From contig DASRZQ010000119.1 in assembly GCA_035686205.1 (NCBI GenBank), forward strand, positions 1-64,000: a stretch of DNA of 64,000 nt, given 5' to 3'. Below the pieces are notes generated by a model. That model was not told where the DNA came from. It made no database searches and saw only the letters and a list, made by a program, of their open reading frames with translations. A program made the position numbers and the translations under genes. This document shows, one piece after another, positions 44,875 through 54,271 of the stretch (positions are counted from its first letter, which is position 1; the number at the start of each line of letters is the position of its first letter). The DNA comes from CAIWTU01 sp035686205. GTDB taxonomy: Bacteria; Desulfobacterota; Desulfuromonadia; Geobacterales; Geobacteraceae.

Positions 44875-45380
44875 TATGTGCTGGTCGCCGGTCCTTTCAG
44901 TTCTGTTGTTCTGCCATAGGAAGCGGATTAAGACCTCTCCTGCTAAAACGTTTATGCTGTTCATTTGTTTATTCTGTTGTTGCGTTTTGTTCTGAATCGG
45001 ATAATCACCAATGTTGCGGACAGACGGGCAATTTGATTATTATAATAGTCTAAACTTACGGGAACCGTGTGAAATTTATGAAAGAGTTGACTTATGAATA
45101 CGTAATTTGGGAAAGATATTTGCAAAAATGAAAAAACATTTTGTGGAACCTGTCAAAAAGGCGTCTGAAACGGGGGAAACTGTAACATTTGTATCATTTT
45201 ATGGTAATCAGTGGTCTATTTAATGACAAAAAACGTTAAGCATATATACCCGGCAGCGGACCGTTCCGGTATTTTCAAGTATATTCCCTGTGTTAATGAC
45301 TCATATTCTATAGTTTTGTATATAACGTAATATTTGCAATATTTTTAGATATCGATGACAGTGTTTTCAAGGAGGATATT
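44875..45380. other. 506-base AT-rich gap before the IHF/HU gene
   Basis: No supported gene. A 31-codon frame from 45128 (MKKHFVEPVKK...) has no ribosome site. The AT-rich last 100 bases (TATATAACGTAATATT) should hold the promoter of the next gene. Confidence 0.4.
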
Positions 45381-45656
45381 ATGAACAAATCTGAACTTAT
45401 CGAGGCTCTTGCGCAAAAGAAGGATTTTTCTTTCAAAAAATCCGAAGAGATAATCAACACCATTTTCGAATCAATGACCACCGCCCTGGAATCGGGAGAA
45501 CGTATTGAAATCCGCGGTTTCGGCAGTTTTGTGGTAAAGGACTATAAACCTTACACAGGCAGGAACCCGAAGACCGGAGAACCCATCAGCGTCAAACCGA
45601 AAAGACTTCCATTTTTCAAGGTCGGCAAGGAGTTGAAAGATAAGGTCGACAACTGA
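45381..45656 (+). CDS. ihfB: HU/IHF-family DNA-bending protein (IHF beta-like)
   Basis: A 91-residue nucleoid protein. KSELIEALAQKKDFS, the signature GERIEIRGFGSFVV and the beta-arm TGRNPKTGEPISV...PFFKVGKELKD are all present. The RIEIRGFGSF and C-terminal FKVGKELKD match IHF-beta more than HU. AAGGAGG precedes the ATG. It would bend DNA, for example at sigma-54 promoters. IHF versus HU is uncertain. Confidence 0.9.
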   Translation: MNKSELIEALAQKKDFSFKKSEEIINTIFESMTTALESGERIEIRGFGSFVVKDYKPYTGRNPKTGEPISVKPKRLPFFKVGKELKDKVDN

Positions 45657-46018
45657 CGGCTCCAATTTCAAGGTTACGGACATTTTTTTGAATTTTTACA
45701 TGCCGCTTAACAAGCATTCGGGCATGTGTGCCAGTTATCAGGATCCTTGTCCTGCCTTCATAAGGATTTGCCATACACAATATTCCATTTACACGATCCG
45801 GTCATGAGGAAGCCCGCAACTGAAATGGTTTATCTAAATACTCGGGTTCCCTTTTTCCGGCATCAGCTAATCTTCCCGATTAATTCAAACTTCACGGACT
45901 GTCCCGCCCAACCGATTTATTCAAGTGACTTCAATATTTTCAGAATGATCCGGGATTCAATACTTCTCGGCCGGCGACAGGGAATGCCCGGCATCGGCAA
46001 ATGAATATTTTTCGGCTA
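45657..46018. other. Non-coding gap before the Na/Pi symporter gene
   Basis: No supported gene. CATGCC near 45699 and GGCATG near 45721 could form a weak hairpin after ihfB. A 92-codon open frame starting at 45726 has no ribosome site and no recognisable family. Confidence 0.4.
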
Positions 46019-46046
46019 TTGGACCTTTCCTGTTCCATGTTATAAA
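46019..46046 (+). promoter_or_regulatory. Sigma-70 promoter of the Na/Pi symporter gene
   Basis: TTGGAC (46019-46024), 16 bases, TATAAA (46041-46046), 36 bases before the ATG at 46083. Confidence 0.55.
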
Positions 46047-46082
46047 ATAAATTTCGACAAAAAATCCGTGGAGGCGAAAAGC

Positions 46083-47768
46083 ATGCCGTTTTTGATGTTT
46101 CTCGAAGCTCTTGGCGGCTTGGGGATTTTTATTCTGGGCATGAAAATCATGTCAGAAGGGCTGCAGAGGCTTGCGGGAGAAAGGATCCGCCGCTCTCTGG
46201 AAAAGCTTGCGGGAAACCGGTTTTCCGCGGCTTTTCTCGGAAGCTGTCTTACTGCGCTGCTGCAGTCGAGCGGAGCGGCCTCCATTATCATAATCGGTTT
46301 GGTTAATGCCGGGCTGCTGTCTCTTTACCAGGCGCTTGGAATGCTTATAGGAACCGGCCTCGGAACCACATTCGTCGTTCAGTTGATTGCTTTCAGAATA
46401 TCTTTTATTGCCGCCCCCGGCATCTTTGCGGGAGTTATCCTGAAGTTTTTCAGCAGAAAGCGAAGAAATGTACATCTCGGTGAGGTAATTCTCGGGGTAA
46501 GCCTGCTTTTCTTCGGACTGAACATGATGGAGGCCAACTTTCTGAACTTGAAGGAGAACACGATTTTCATGTCGTACCGTTCCTACATGCCTTCGTCGCA
46601 CATTGCGGAAGTACTGCTTGGTGCCATGCTCACATTTTTTGTGCAGTCCGGAAGTGCCGCGATTGGGATTATTATAGCCCTTTCCACCGGCGGCCTCCTG
46701 CCTTTCGAACCCGCCCTTGCCATGGTCCTCGGTGAAGCCCTCGGAACGTCATGGCTGTCGGCGATCGGAACAATCAGCGGCAACATTGAGGCAAAAAGAA
46801 CCGTCATCATATATTTTATATTCACCCTTTTTCTTTTATCGGCGGTTCTCCTCATGTTTCCGCTGTTTCTCAAGGTTGTTCTTTTCTTTTCTCCACACGG
46901 CGTCCTCCCTTTGGTGCAAAATGCCGGCCTGGCGTCTTATGCCAACCAGCCTTACATAAAATCCGTTCTGTCCCGCACTCTTGCCAATGCCCACACTGTT
47001 TTCAGCATGTTGGCAATATTCATCTTCCTGCCGCTCGTGGGAGTTTTCACCCGCTCGGCAAATAAAATCCTTCCTGGTAATGGTCTGGAAATCGGTATGG
47101 AAGCTCGTCTGAAATTCATAGATTTCAGGGTATTGAATACTCCCGTGATTGCATTTTCACAGGCCGGGAATGAAATCAGGAGGATGGCGGAATTATCGAA
47201 GTCAATGTTCTGTGATGTTGTGCAAATGTTTGAAGAATTCGACGCCAGAAAATACACTGTAGTAAAACAGAAAGAAAGTGCGCTAGACGCACTGCAGAAG
47301 GAAATATCAAGTTTCCTTGTAATGCTTGGCAGGCAACAGCTGACTCCCGAGATTTCCGTGGGCATTCCCGTAATGCTGCAGTCTGTAAACGGCCTTGAGA
47401 ATATCGGGGATTACTCGGAAATTATCATCGAATGCCTTAGACGAAAAAAGGAAGGCAAGGTTTATTTTTCCGATACGGCAATGAATGAAATACGAGAAAT
47501 GGCAACCCGAGTCACAGGGATGCTTGATTTGACATTGAAAGCTTTTGACAACTCCGGAAATCCGGACGCCGTGCAAGCCCGGGTGTTGCGCGGGTCCATT
47601 GTTGCTTCCAGGGAAGTGTTGAAGAAAAATCATAACAGAAGATTGAGCGGCGGTGAATGCACGGTAATAGCAGGACTGTTATATATCGACATTATTTCCG
47701 CGTTTGACAAGATCAGCGATTTATCGATGGAAATAATATTAAACAAAAAACGGAGCAATATGCAGTGA
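46083..47768 (+). CDS. Na+/phosphate symporter with PhoU-like tail
   Basis: A 561-residue NptA/PNaS-family protein. It has two inverted membrane repeats each carrying the QSS motif (ALLQSSGAASI and FFVQSGSAAIG) and about eight hydrophobic spans up to residue 330. The soluble C-terminal half resembles PhoU helices (MAELSKSMFCDVVQMFEEF). It imports phosphate with sodium. ATG 46083 follows GGAGG; the GTG at 46068 is part of that site. The stop overlaps the Ppx/GppA start (GTGA), linking phosphate uptake with polyphosphate/ppGpp metabolism. Confidence 0.92.
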   Translation: MPFLMFLEALGGLGIFILGMKIMSEGLQRLAGERIRRSLEKLAGNRFSAAFLGSCLTALLQSSGAASIIIIGLVNAGLLSLYQALGMLIGTGLGTTFVVQLIAFRISFIAAPGIFAGVILKFFSRKRRNVHLGEVILGVSLLFFGLNMMEANFLNLKENTIFMSYRSYMPSSHIAEVLLGAMLTFFVQSGSAAIGIIIALSTGGLLPFEPALAMVLGEALGTSWLSAIGTISGNIEAKRTVIIYFIFTLFLLSAVLLMFPLFLKVVLFFSPHGVLPLVQNAGLASYANQPYIKSVLSRTLANAHTVFSMLAIFIFLPLVGVFTRSANKILPGNGLEIGMEARLKFIDFRVLNTPVIAFSQAGNEIRRMAELSKSMFCDVVQMFEEFDARKYTVVKQKESALDALQKEISSFLVMLGRQQLTPEISVGIPVMLQSVNGLENIGDYSEIIIECLRRKKEGKVYFSDTAMNEIREMATRVTGMLDLTLKAFDNSGNPDAVQARVLRGSIVASREVLKKNHNRRLSGGECTVIAGLLYIDIISAFDKISDLSMEIILNKKRSNMQ

Positions 47769-48673
47769 ATGAATTAGTTGCGGCCATTGATCTGGGCACG
47801 AACAGCGCCAGGCTTTTGATAGGTTTCAGGGACGGCAAGGATTTAATACCGGTTCAGATAAAGCGTCATATCACAAGACTCGGCGGGGGCTTCAAAAAAG
47901 ATACGGGAATATCCGACAGCGCCGTCGAAAGGACGATTAATGCACTCCATGATTTTGCGGACCTGCTGAAAAAACACCGTGTCAAAAGATGCCGGGCGGT
48001 TGCGACCAGCGCAGTTCGAGACGCCGCGAACGGCAGGAAATTTGTTGGCGATGTTTATAAAAACACGGGAATTGCCCTCGAAATAATAGACGGCAGGGAA
48101 GAGGCGCTGCTGACGCTGCGCGGGGTCATTTCGGGATTGAACAATAAAAATATCGATTACTTCGTGTTTGATGTAGGGGGTGGAAGCACTGAATATACAT
48201 TGGCAAACGGCAAATCCCCAATTTTCTCCGTGAGCCTCCCTCTCGGAGTGGTCAGGCTCACCGAAGGGAAAAGTTGTCCGGCAGCAATGGATGAAAAGAT
48301 TACCAGGGAACTGGTCAAAGTGCTCGCTGATGTCGAAAAAGCAGGCATGACTGATATCCTCTCGAATTCCAAACTGGTGGGAACCGCGGGGACGGCTACC
48401 ACGCTGGCCGCAATTCACCTCAAAATGGAAGAATATGATTACGGCCGTGTTAATAATTGTTGTCTGTCTATTGATGATATAAAAAAAATGTATTTTGAAC
48501 TGGAGCCGATGAGCCTTGAAGAAAGGTTGAAACTCCCCGGCCTTGAAAAGGGAAGAGAAGATTTGATTATTGCCGGCACGTTGATAACAATCAGAACAAT
48601 GGAAATTTTCGGTTTCAGACAGCTCAGTGTAAGTGATTGCGGTTTGTTGGAGGGCATAATTCTGTCCATATGA
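47765..48673 (+). CDS. ppx: Exopolyphosphatase / guanosine pentaphosphatase (Ppx/GppA)
   Basis: A 302-residue ASKHA-fold phosphatase. Phosphate-binding loops AIDLGTNSARLLIGF and FDVGGGSTEY, catalytic Glu region GREEALL, and VGTAGTATTLAAI. It matches the short two-domain form lacking the HD extension. The GTG start overlaps the symporter stop (GTGA), so it is translationally coupled. It degrades polyphosphate and/or pppGpp; which one cannot be told. Confidence 0.9.
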   Translation: MNELVAAIDLGTNSARLLIGFRDGKDLIPVQIKRHITRLGGGFKKDTGISDSAVERTINALHDFADLLKKHRVKRCRAVATSAVRDAANGRKFVGDVYKNTGIALEIIDGREEALLTLRGVISGLNNKNIDYFVFDVGGGSTEYTLANGKSPIFSVSLPLGVVRLTEGKSCPAAMDEKITRELVKVLADVEKAGMTDILSNSKLVGTAGTATTLAAIHLKMEEYDYGRVNNCCLSIDDIKKMYFELEPMSLEERLKLPGLEKGREDLIIAGTLITIRTMEIFGFRQLSVSDCGLLEGIILSI

Positions 48674-48811
48674 TTTTTACTTTACACAAGGCTGCTGTTA
48701 TTCTCAATCTGCTTGCAGTTTTATCAACAAATCCATGAAATATAATTATATTAATTAAAATTATTAATAGTAAATTGAATGTGCAAATCTTACAGCGGTG
48801 TTACAAAGCAG

Positions 48812-48840
48812 TTGACATATAAGCCCTGTTTATGTATATT
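48812..48840 (+). promoter_or_regulatory. Sigma-70 promoter of the iorA operon
   Basis: TTGACA (48812-48817), 17 bases, TATATT (48835-48840), 56 bases before iorA. It is the only strong promoter seen ahead of the eleven plus-strand genes that follow. Confidence 0.75.
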
Positions 48841-48895
48841 TTCCCAGGTTTATCAGGGATAAAAACCTTATTTATAGCGAAGGAACCGCCTGTTA

Positions 48896-50650
48896 ATGAG
48901 GGAAATTCTTTCCGGCAATGAAGCCATAGCCCGCGGGGCCTATGAAGCGGGAATCAAGGTAGCAAGCGCATACCCGGGGACACCCTCCACCGAGATACTT
49001 GAGAGTATTGTACAGTACGAGAACATCGACGCGTCATGGGCTCCTAATGAAAAAGTGGCGCTTGAAGTTGCCATAGGGGCATCATTCGGCGGCGGAAGAG
49101 CGCTCGCGGCAATGAAGCACGTGGGAGTGAATGTTGCCGCCGATCCGCTTTTCACTCTTTCTTATACAGGTGTGAAAGGCGGCCTCGTACTTGTAACCGC
49201 CGATGACCCTGAACTCCATTCGTCCCAGAATGAGCAGGACAACAGAAACTACGCCAAGTTCGCCAAGATACCCATGCTGGAACCGGCGGACTCCCAGGAA
49301 TGCCTGGACTTTACCAGGCTTGCCTTTGAAATATCCGAACGGTTCGACACCCCGGTTTTTCTCCGCACAACAACACGAATCTCCCACAGCAAATCCATCG
49401 TCAGGACATCAGATCCTGTTACCGGTCTCCCTCCAGCGGGTCTTGAGCGCAAAGCAGCAAAATACGTAATGCTGCCCGGCAATGCCAGGGTCAGGCACAG
49501 GATTGTGGAACAGCGTCTGGCGGAACTGGCTGCAAACGCCGAGAATCTTGAAATTAACCGCATTGAATTAAGGGATATCTCCATTGGTGTGATAACTTCC
49601 GGCATATCATATCAATACGTCAGGGAAGTTCTGCCGAAGGCATCGGTGCTGAAACTCGGCATGGTTTACCCCCTTCCGGAAAAAATGATACGGGAATTTG
49701 CCGGGAAAGTCAGCAGTCTTTACGTCGTAGAAGAACTCGATCCCTTCCTGGAAGAGCAGATTAAATGCCTTGGTATCGATGTAACCGGCAAATCTGTTCT
49801 GCCGATTTGCGGAGAACTTACACCCGGCGTACTGCGTGAATCTTTCCGGATGGAGAAGCCGGATTTTCTGGAAATTGACAGGCTGCCCGCCCGTCCGCCC
49901 AATATGTGTCCGGGTTGCCCCCATCGAGGAGTTTTCTTTTCTCTTAATAAACTTGGCGCTTTCGTAACCGGCGATATCGGTTGCTATACATTGGGATTCA
50001 TGCCGCCGCTGTCCGCAATGGACACCTGCGTTTGCATGGGAGCGAGCATAGGTAATGCAACCGGTATTTCAAAAGTACTCACCCCCGGAGATCAAAAAAA
50101 GGTCGTGGCCGTGATTGGCGACTCGACATTTCTCCATTCAGGCATGACCGGCCTTCTGGACATGGTCTACAACAAAGCGCCCGCCACGGTAATAATCCTC
50201 GACAACAGAATAACGGCAATGACCGGTCGCCAGGAAAATCCCGCTTCAGGGTATACTCTCACGGGGGAAGAGACTTTTCAGGTCGATTTTTCTTCCCTGG
50301 TCCGCTCGCTCGGAGTAAAAAACATCCGGGCAATTGATCCGTATAATCTCGAAGAAACGGAAAAAGCGATCACGGAAGAAATGAACCGTCCGGAGCCTTC
50401 GGTAATAATAACATCAAGACCTTGCGTCCTTATCAAGAGACCGGGCGTTTTTAAACGTGGAGCCCCCCTTGAAATCGACCCTGAAATATGCAAAGGCTGC
50501 AGGGAATGTGTAAAACTTGGCTGCCCTGCAATTGTGTGGCAGACAGGAAGTGGTGGCAAAGGAAAGGCGTTCATAGACACTCTGTTGTGCGGCGGTTGCG
50601 ACGTGTGCACCCAACTGTGCAAATTCATGGCAATAAGGGCAACCAAATGA
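48896..50650 (+). CDS. iorA: Indolepyruvate ferredoxin oxidoreductase, alpha subunit
   Basis: A 584-residue TPP enzyme oxidatively decarboxylating aryl pyruvates to arylacetyl-CoA while reducing ferredoxin. It begins LSGNEAIARGAYEAGIKVASAYPGTPSTEI. TPP/Mg region: DIGCYTLGF and GDSTFLHSGMTGL. C-terminal 2x[4Fe-4S] ferredoxin domain: CKGCRECVKLGCP and CGGCDVCTQLC. The pyrimidine end is in the N-terminal half. The iorB start overlaps the stop. It is anaerobic and oxygen-sensitive by nature. Confidence 0.95.
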   Translation: MREILSGNEAIARGAYEAGIKVASAYPGTPSTEILESIVQYENIDASWAPNEKVALEVAIGASFGGGRALAAMKHVGVNVAADPLFTLSYTGVKGGLVLVTADDPELHSSQNEQDNRNYAKFAKIPMLEPADSQECLDFTRLAFEISERFDTPVFLRTTTRISHSKSIVRTSDPVTGLPPAGLERKAAKYVMLPGNARVRHRIVEQRLAELAANAENLEINRIELRDISIGVITSGISYQYVREVLPKASVLKLGMVYPLPEKMIREFAGKVSSLYVVEELDPFLEEQIKCLGIDVTGKSVLPICGELTPGVLRESFRMEKPDFLEIDRLPARPPNMCPGCPHRGVFFSLNKLGAFVTGDIGCYTLGFMPPLSAMDTCVCMGASIGNATGISKVLTPGDQKKVVAVIGDSTFLHSGMTGLLDMVYNKAPATVIILDNRITAMTGRQENPASGYTLTGEETFQVDFSSLVRSLGVKNIRAIDPYNLEETEKAITEEMNRPEPSVIITSRPCVLIKRPGVFKRGAPLEIDPEICKGCRECVKLGCPAIVWQTGSGGKGKAFIDTLLCGGCDVCTQLCKFMAIRATK

Positions 50651-51231
50651 ATGATACCGTAACTAACATCCTGCTTGTCGGGGTCGGAGGTCAGGGGATA
50701 CTGGTTGCTTCGGAAATTATTTCTGAAGCCCTGATGCTGGCCGGCTTTGACGTCAAGAAAAGTGAAGTCCACGGAATGGCGCAACGGGGCGGGAGCGTGG
50801 TATCTCATGTCAGATTCGGCGCAAAGGTTTATTCTCCGATAATTCCCGAGGGGGAAGCCGATATCCTTGTCGGATTCGAGCTTCTTGAGGCGTACCGGTA
50901 TTTGCCGTTGATGAAAAAAAGCGCCAGGATCGTCGTTAACAATCTCAGGATCAATCCGCCCTCAGTCTCCACGGGTAAGGAGACATATCCTGAAGGTATT
51001 GACGGGAAAATTTCAAAGTTATATCCGGATAGTATTTTCATAGACGGCATTGAACTTGCCAAACAGGCCGGGAACGCCAAAACGGCCAACACCGTCCTGC
51101 TCGGAGCGTTGTCCGCATTGTCCGGAGCTGATGAAGAATTCTGGCTCAACGCCATCGAAAAAATGGTGCCGGGAAAGACTCTCGAAGTTAACAAAAAAGC
51201 CTTCGAACTCGGCAAAAACAGTATCGCGTAA
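50647..51231 (+). CDS. iorB: Indolepyruvate ferredoxin oxidoreductase, beta subunit
   Basis: A 194-residue gamma-type POR domain protein: NILLVGVGGQGILVASEI, then SEVHGMAQRGGSVVSHVRFG, the classic IorB motifs. The ATG at 50647 overlaps the iorA stop by 4 bp; open codons upstream to 50488 are inside iorA. It forms the functional enzyme with IorA. Normal length. Confidence 0.95.
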   Translation: MNDTVTNILLVGVGGQGILVASEIISEALMLAGFDVKKSEVHGMAQRGGSVVSHVRFGAKVYSPIIPEGEADILVGFELLEAYRYLPLMKKSARIVVNNLRINPPSVSTGKETYPEGIDGKISKLYPDSIFIDGIELAKQAGNAKTANTVLLGALSALSGADEEFWLNAIEKMVPGKTLEVNKKAFELGKNSIA

Positions 51232-51277
51232 TTACCCCTCCCCGTGCAGCAACACAATTCCATCCAGAGGACTAGTC

Positions 51278-52582
51278 ATGTTTTATAATGAAGATTTCGA
51301 AACCCTGCCCAGGCCTGCCCTGGAAGCCATGCAGCTCAAGCGTTTGAAGTCAGTCATAGAGCGCGTTTACAATAAGGTGCCCTTCTACAGACAGTCCTTT
51401 GACAATGCCGGCATCAAGCCTGAAGCAATAAAATCTATTGAAGATATCGCAAGACTGCCCTTCACATACAAACAGGATATGCGCGAAAGTTATCCCTACG
51501 GTCTGTTTGCAACAGGCATGGATGATATCGTGAGGATCCACGCGTCATCGGGAACTACCGGCAAGCCGACGGTTGTCGGATACACGCGTAAAGATATTGA
51601 CGTCTGGTCCGAGCTGATGGCGAGATCTTTTGTATCCGCCGGTGTCCATAAAGGTGATATCATCCACAATGCTTACGGGTACGGTCTTTTCACCGGGGGG
51701 TTGGGTGCGCATTACGGGGCTGAAAGGCTGGGAGCCTCGGTGATACCCATGTCCGGAGGCAACACAAAAAGACAGATACTGATTATGAAGGATTTCGGTT
51801 CTACCGTACTGACGTGCACACCGTCGTATTCCCTTTATCTGGCCGAGGCTGCTTTTGAGGAGGGAATCGATTTCAAGTCCCTTGACCTCCGTGTAGGAAT
51901 TTTCGGCGCCGAGCCGTGGTCGGAGTCCATGCGCGCGGAAATCGAGGACAAGCTCAATCTTAGCGCCATCGACATCTACGGACTTTCCGAAATCATGGGT
52001 CCGGGTGTGGCCATCGAATGCATAGAGGCAAAATGCGGACTGCACATATGGGAAGATCATTTCATACCTGAAATCATTGATCCCGCAACCGGCTTGCCGG
52101 TTCCCGAAGGAGAAAAAGGGGAACTGGTCATCACAACCATAACCAAGGAAGGCATTCCGCTTATCCGTTACCGCACTCGCGACATAACCAGCATCACTTA
52201 CCAGCCATGCCCGTGCGGCCGCACCCATGCGCGTATAGCCAGGATGAGCGGAAGAAGCGATGACATGCTGATAATCCGTGGCGTCAACGTGTTCCCGTCG
52301 CAGATTGAAGCCATACTAATGGAAATTGAGGGTGTTGAGCCGCATTACCTGCTTATCGTGGACAGGAAAGAGAATCTGGATACCCTTGAAGTTCAGGTGG
52401 AGGTTGACGAAAAACTTTTCTCGGATGAGGTTAAGCATCTCCAGAACCTTTCGCTGACCATAGAGAAGGAGATAAAGGATCTGCTGGGAGTAACCTGCAA
52501 AGTCAGACTGGTGGAGCCGAAAACGATCATGAGGAGTGAAGGCAAGGCCAAGAGAGTTATTGACAACCGCGAAATCCGCTGA
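51278..52582 (+). CDS. paaK: Phenylacetate-CoA ligase (first copy)
   Basis: A 434-residue adenylate-forming enzyme: ATP-binding loop SSGTTGKPTVVGYT, YGLSEIMGPG, RTRDITSITYQPCPCGRTHARI and GRSDDMLIIRG, C-terminal EGKAKRVIDNR. It activates arylacetates with CoA or works backwards to make ATP from the arylacetyl-CoA delivered by IorAB. AGAGG precedes ATG 51278. A second copy, similar throughout its length, closes the operon at 58896. Confidence 0.93.
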   Translation: MFYNEDFETLPRPALEAMQLKRLKSVIERVYNKVPFYRQSFDNAGIKPEAIKSIEDIARLPFTYKQDMRESYPYGLFATGMDDIVRIHASSGTTGKPTVVGYTRKDIDVWSELMARSFVSAGVHKGDIIHNAYGYGLFTGGLGAHYGAERLGASVIPMSGGNTKRQILIMKDFGSTVLTCTPSYSLYLAEAAFEEGIDFKSLDLRVGIFGAEPWSESMRAEIEDKLNLSAIDIYGLSEIMGPGVAIECIEAKCGLHIWEDHFIPEIIDPATGLPVPEGEKGELVITTITKEGIPLIRYRTRDITSITYQPCPCGRTHARIARMSGRSDDMLIIRGVNVFPSQIEAILMEIEGVEPHYLLIVDRKENLDTLEVQVEVDEKLFSDEVKHLQNLSLTIEKEIKDLLGVTCKVRLVEPKTIMRSEGKAKRVIDNREIR

Positions 52583-52639
52583 TCGCGAATCACCACGAGG
52601 CACCGGCAAGATGTCATTTGTCAGTTCGGAGGAAAAACA

Positions 52640-53071
52640 ATGAAAGTAGAACAGATTTCGATTTTCATAGAAAACAAGTCGGGAAGGCTGGCCGAGGTTG
52701 CCCGGATTCTTGGTGAAGCCGGCGTGAATATTCGTGCCCTTTCACTTGCGGATACCTCGGATTTCGGCATTTTACGGCTTATCGTCAATGACCGTGAAAA
52801 GGCTAAACAGATCCTTAAGGAAAACGGATTTACCGTCAGTAAAACGGAAGTTGTCGCCATCGAAGTTCCCGACAGGCCGGGTGGCCTGTCGGAAATCCTT
52901 GATACACTGGACGGCGCATCGATAAACGTTGAGTACATGTATGCGTTTGTTGAACGCTGTGGGGAAAATGCAGTGATAATTTTCCGCTTCGACGAAACGG
53001 AAAAAGCGATAACCACTTTGACTGAAAAGGGTTTTAACGTGCTTGAAGGTGAAAGACTGTATCAAATGTAA
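52640..53071 (+). CDS. Tandem ACT-domain protein
   Basis: A 143-residue protein made of two ACT domains (about 1-65: ISIFIENKSGRLAEVARILGEAGVNI; about 70-140: AIEVPDRPGGLSEILDTL). ACT pairs bind amino acids and act as regulators. Located between paaK and livK, it is a likely sensor of the imported amino acid, perhaps of IorAB or PaaK activity. GGAGG lies upstream. No catalytic domain. Confidence 0.9.
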   Translation: MKVEQISIFIENKSGRLAEVARILGEAGVNIRALSLADTSDFGILRLIVNDREKAKQILKENGFTVSKTEVVAIEVPDRPGGLSEILDTLDGASINVEYMYAFVERCGENAVIIFRFDETEKAITTLTEKGFNVLEGERLYQM

Positions 53072-53102
53072 TTTTTTATTTAATGTTTTCAAGGAGGGAG
53101 TA

Positions 53103-54245
53103 ATGAGAAAAGCTGTATCCGCGTTTTGTTGCTTAGTAATTTTACTTGTATTTGCAACTGCATCGCCGGCTGCACCCCCGATCCGGATAGGCGGTCTGTT
53201 TGCCGTAACAGGTCCGGCGTCATTCCTGGGCGAGCCGGAAAAAAAGACCATTGAAATGCTGGTAAAGGATGTCAACAGCAAAGGCGGAGTCAACGGCAGC
53301 CAGCTTGAACTGGTTGTTTATGACACCCAGGGTGATGTAACCAAAGCTGTTCAACTGGCCACCAAGCTGATCAAAAACGACAGGGTTGCTGCCATTATCG
53401 GCCCCAGCACTACCGGGGAAACACTGGCGATAATCCCGATTGTGGAAAAAGAGCACATACCGCTGATATCCTGCGCCGCCGGGATTAAAATTACCGACCC
53501 CGTTAAAAAGTGGGTTTTCAAGACGCCGGCAAATGATCACGTGGCCGCGGAAAAGATTTTTAATTACGCAGCAAGAATTAAGCAGAAAAATATAGCAATT
53601 TTGACTGTGTCCGATTCTTACGGCTCTTCCGGGCGTGAACAGCTTAAACTCCTGGCGGCAAAAAAAGGGATCAGGATTGTCGCCGACGAGGTTTATTCAC
53701 CCAAGGACACCGATATGACCGCGCAGCTGACCCGGATCAGGGGTTTTAAGCCTGACGCGATAATCTGCTGGGGAACGAATCCGGGCCCCGCGGTTGTCAC
53801 CAGAAACATGAAACAGTTGGCCATAAAGATCCCCCTTTACCAGAGCCACGGCGTTGCATCGAAGAAATTTATCGAACTGGCCGGGACCGAAGCTTCCGAA
53901 GGAATTCTGCTGCCTGCCGGCAAGCTTGCGGTCTATGAACTGTTGGCAAAAAATGATCCGCAGCAGAAAGTACTCAAAGATTATGACCTCGTGTACAAGA
54001 AGTCATATGGCACTGAAGCGTCGACATTTGGTGGATATGCATTTGACGGGTTCCACCTTGTATTGAATGCCGTGAAGACATCAGGAGCAACTCCCGATAA
54101 AATTAGATCCGGCCTGGAGCGAACGAGAAGGCTGGTTGGCGTGTCCGGCATTTTCAATATGTCACAGGCTGATCACAATGGTCTCGACCTTTCGGCCTTT
54201 GAAATGGTACGGATTACAAAAGGGGATTGGGCACTTGCACGCTGA
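53103..54245 (+). CDS. livK: Branched-chain/aromatic amino acid ABC transporter, binding protein 1
   Basis: A 380-residue periplasmic type I binding protein. Signal peptide 1-23 (VSAFCCLVILLVFATASPA), then IRIGGLFAVTGPASFLGEPEKKT, GPSTTGETLAI, DSYGSSGREQLK. ATG 53103 follows AAGGAGG; the frame open upstream from 53043 overlaps the ACT gene. About half its residues match the second binding protein directly after it. The ligand is inferred from context as an aromatic or branched-chain amino acid. Confidence 0.93.
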   Translation: MRKAVSAFCCLVILLVFATASPAAPPIRIGGLFAVTGPASFLGEPEKKTIEMLVKDVNSKGGVNGSQLELVVYDTQGDVTKAVQLATKLIKNDRVAAIIGPSTTGETLAIIPIVEKEHIPLISCAAGIKITDPVKKWVFKTPANDHVAAEKIFNYAARIKQKNIAILTVSDSYGSSGREQLKLLAAKKGIRIVADEVYSPKDTDMTAQLTRIRGFKPDAIICWGTNPGPAVVTRNMKQLAIKIPLYQSHGVASKKFIELAGTEASEGILLPAGKLAVYELLAKNDPQQKVLKDYDLVYKKSYGTEASTFGGYAFDGFHLVLNAVKTSGATPDKIRSGLERTRRLVGVSGIFNMSQADHNGLDLSAFEMVRITKGDWALAR

Positions 54246-54271
54246 TTTGATTTACTGACAGGAGGAAAAAA

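Noticed and set aside
45726..46004. 92-codon plus-strand frame in the gap before the phosphate symporter
   Set aside because: No ribosome site, no domain, composition like non-coding DNA.
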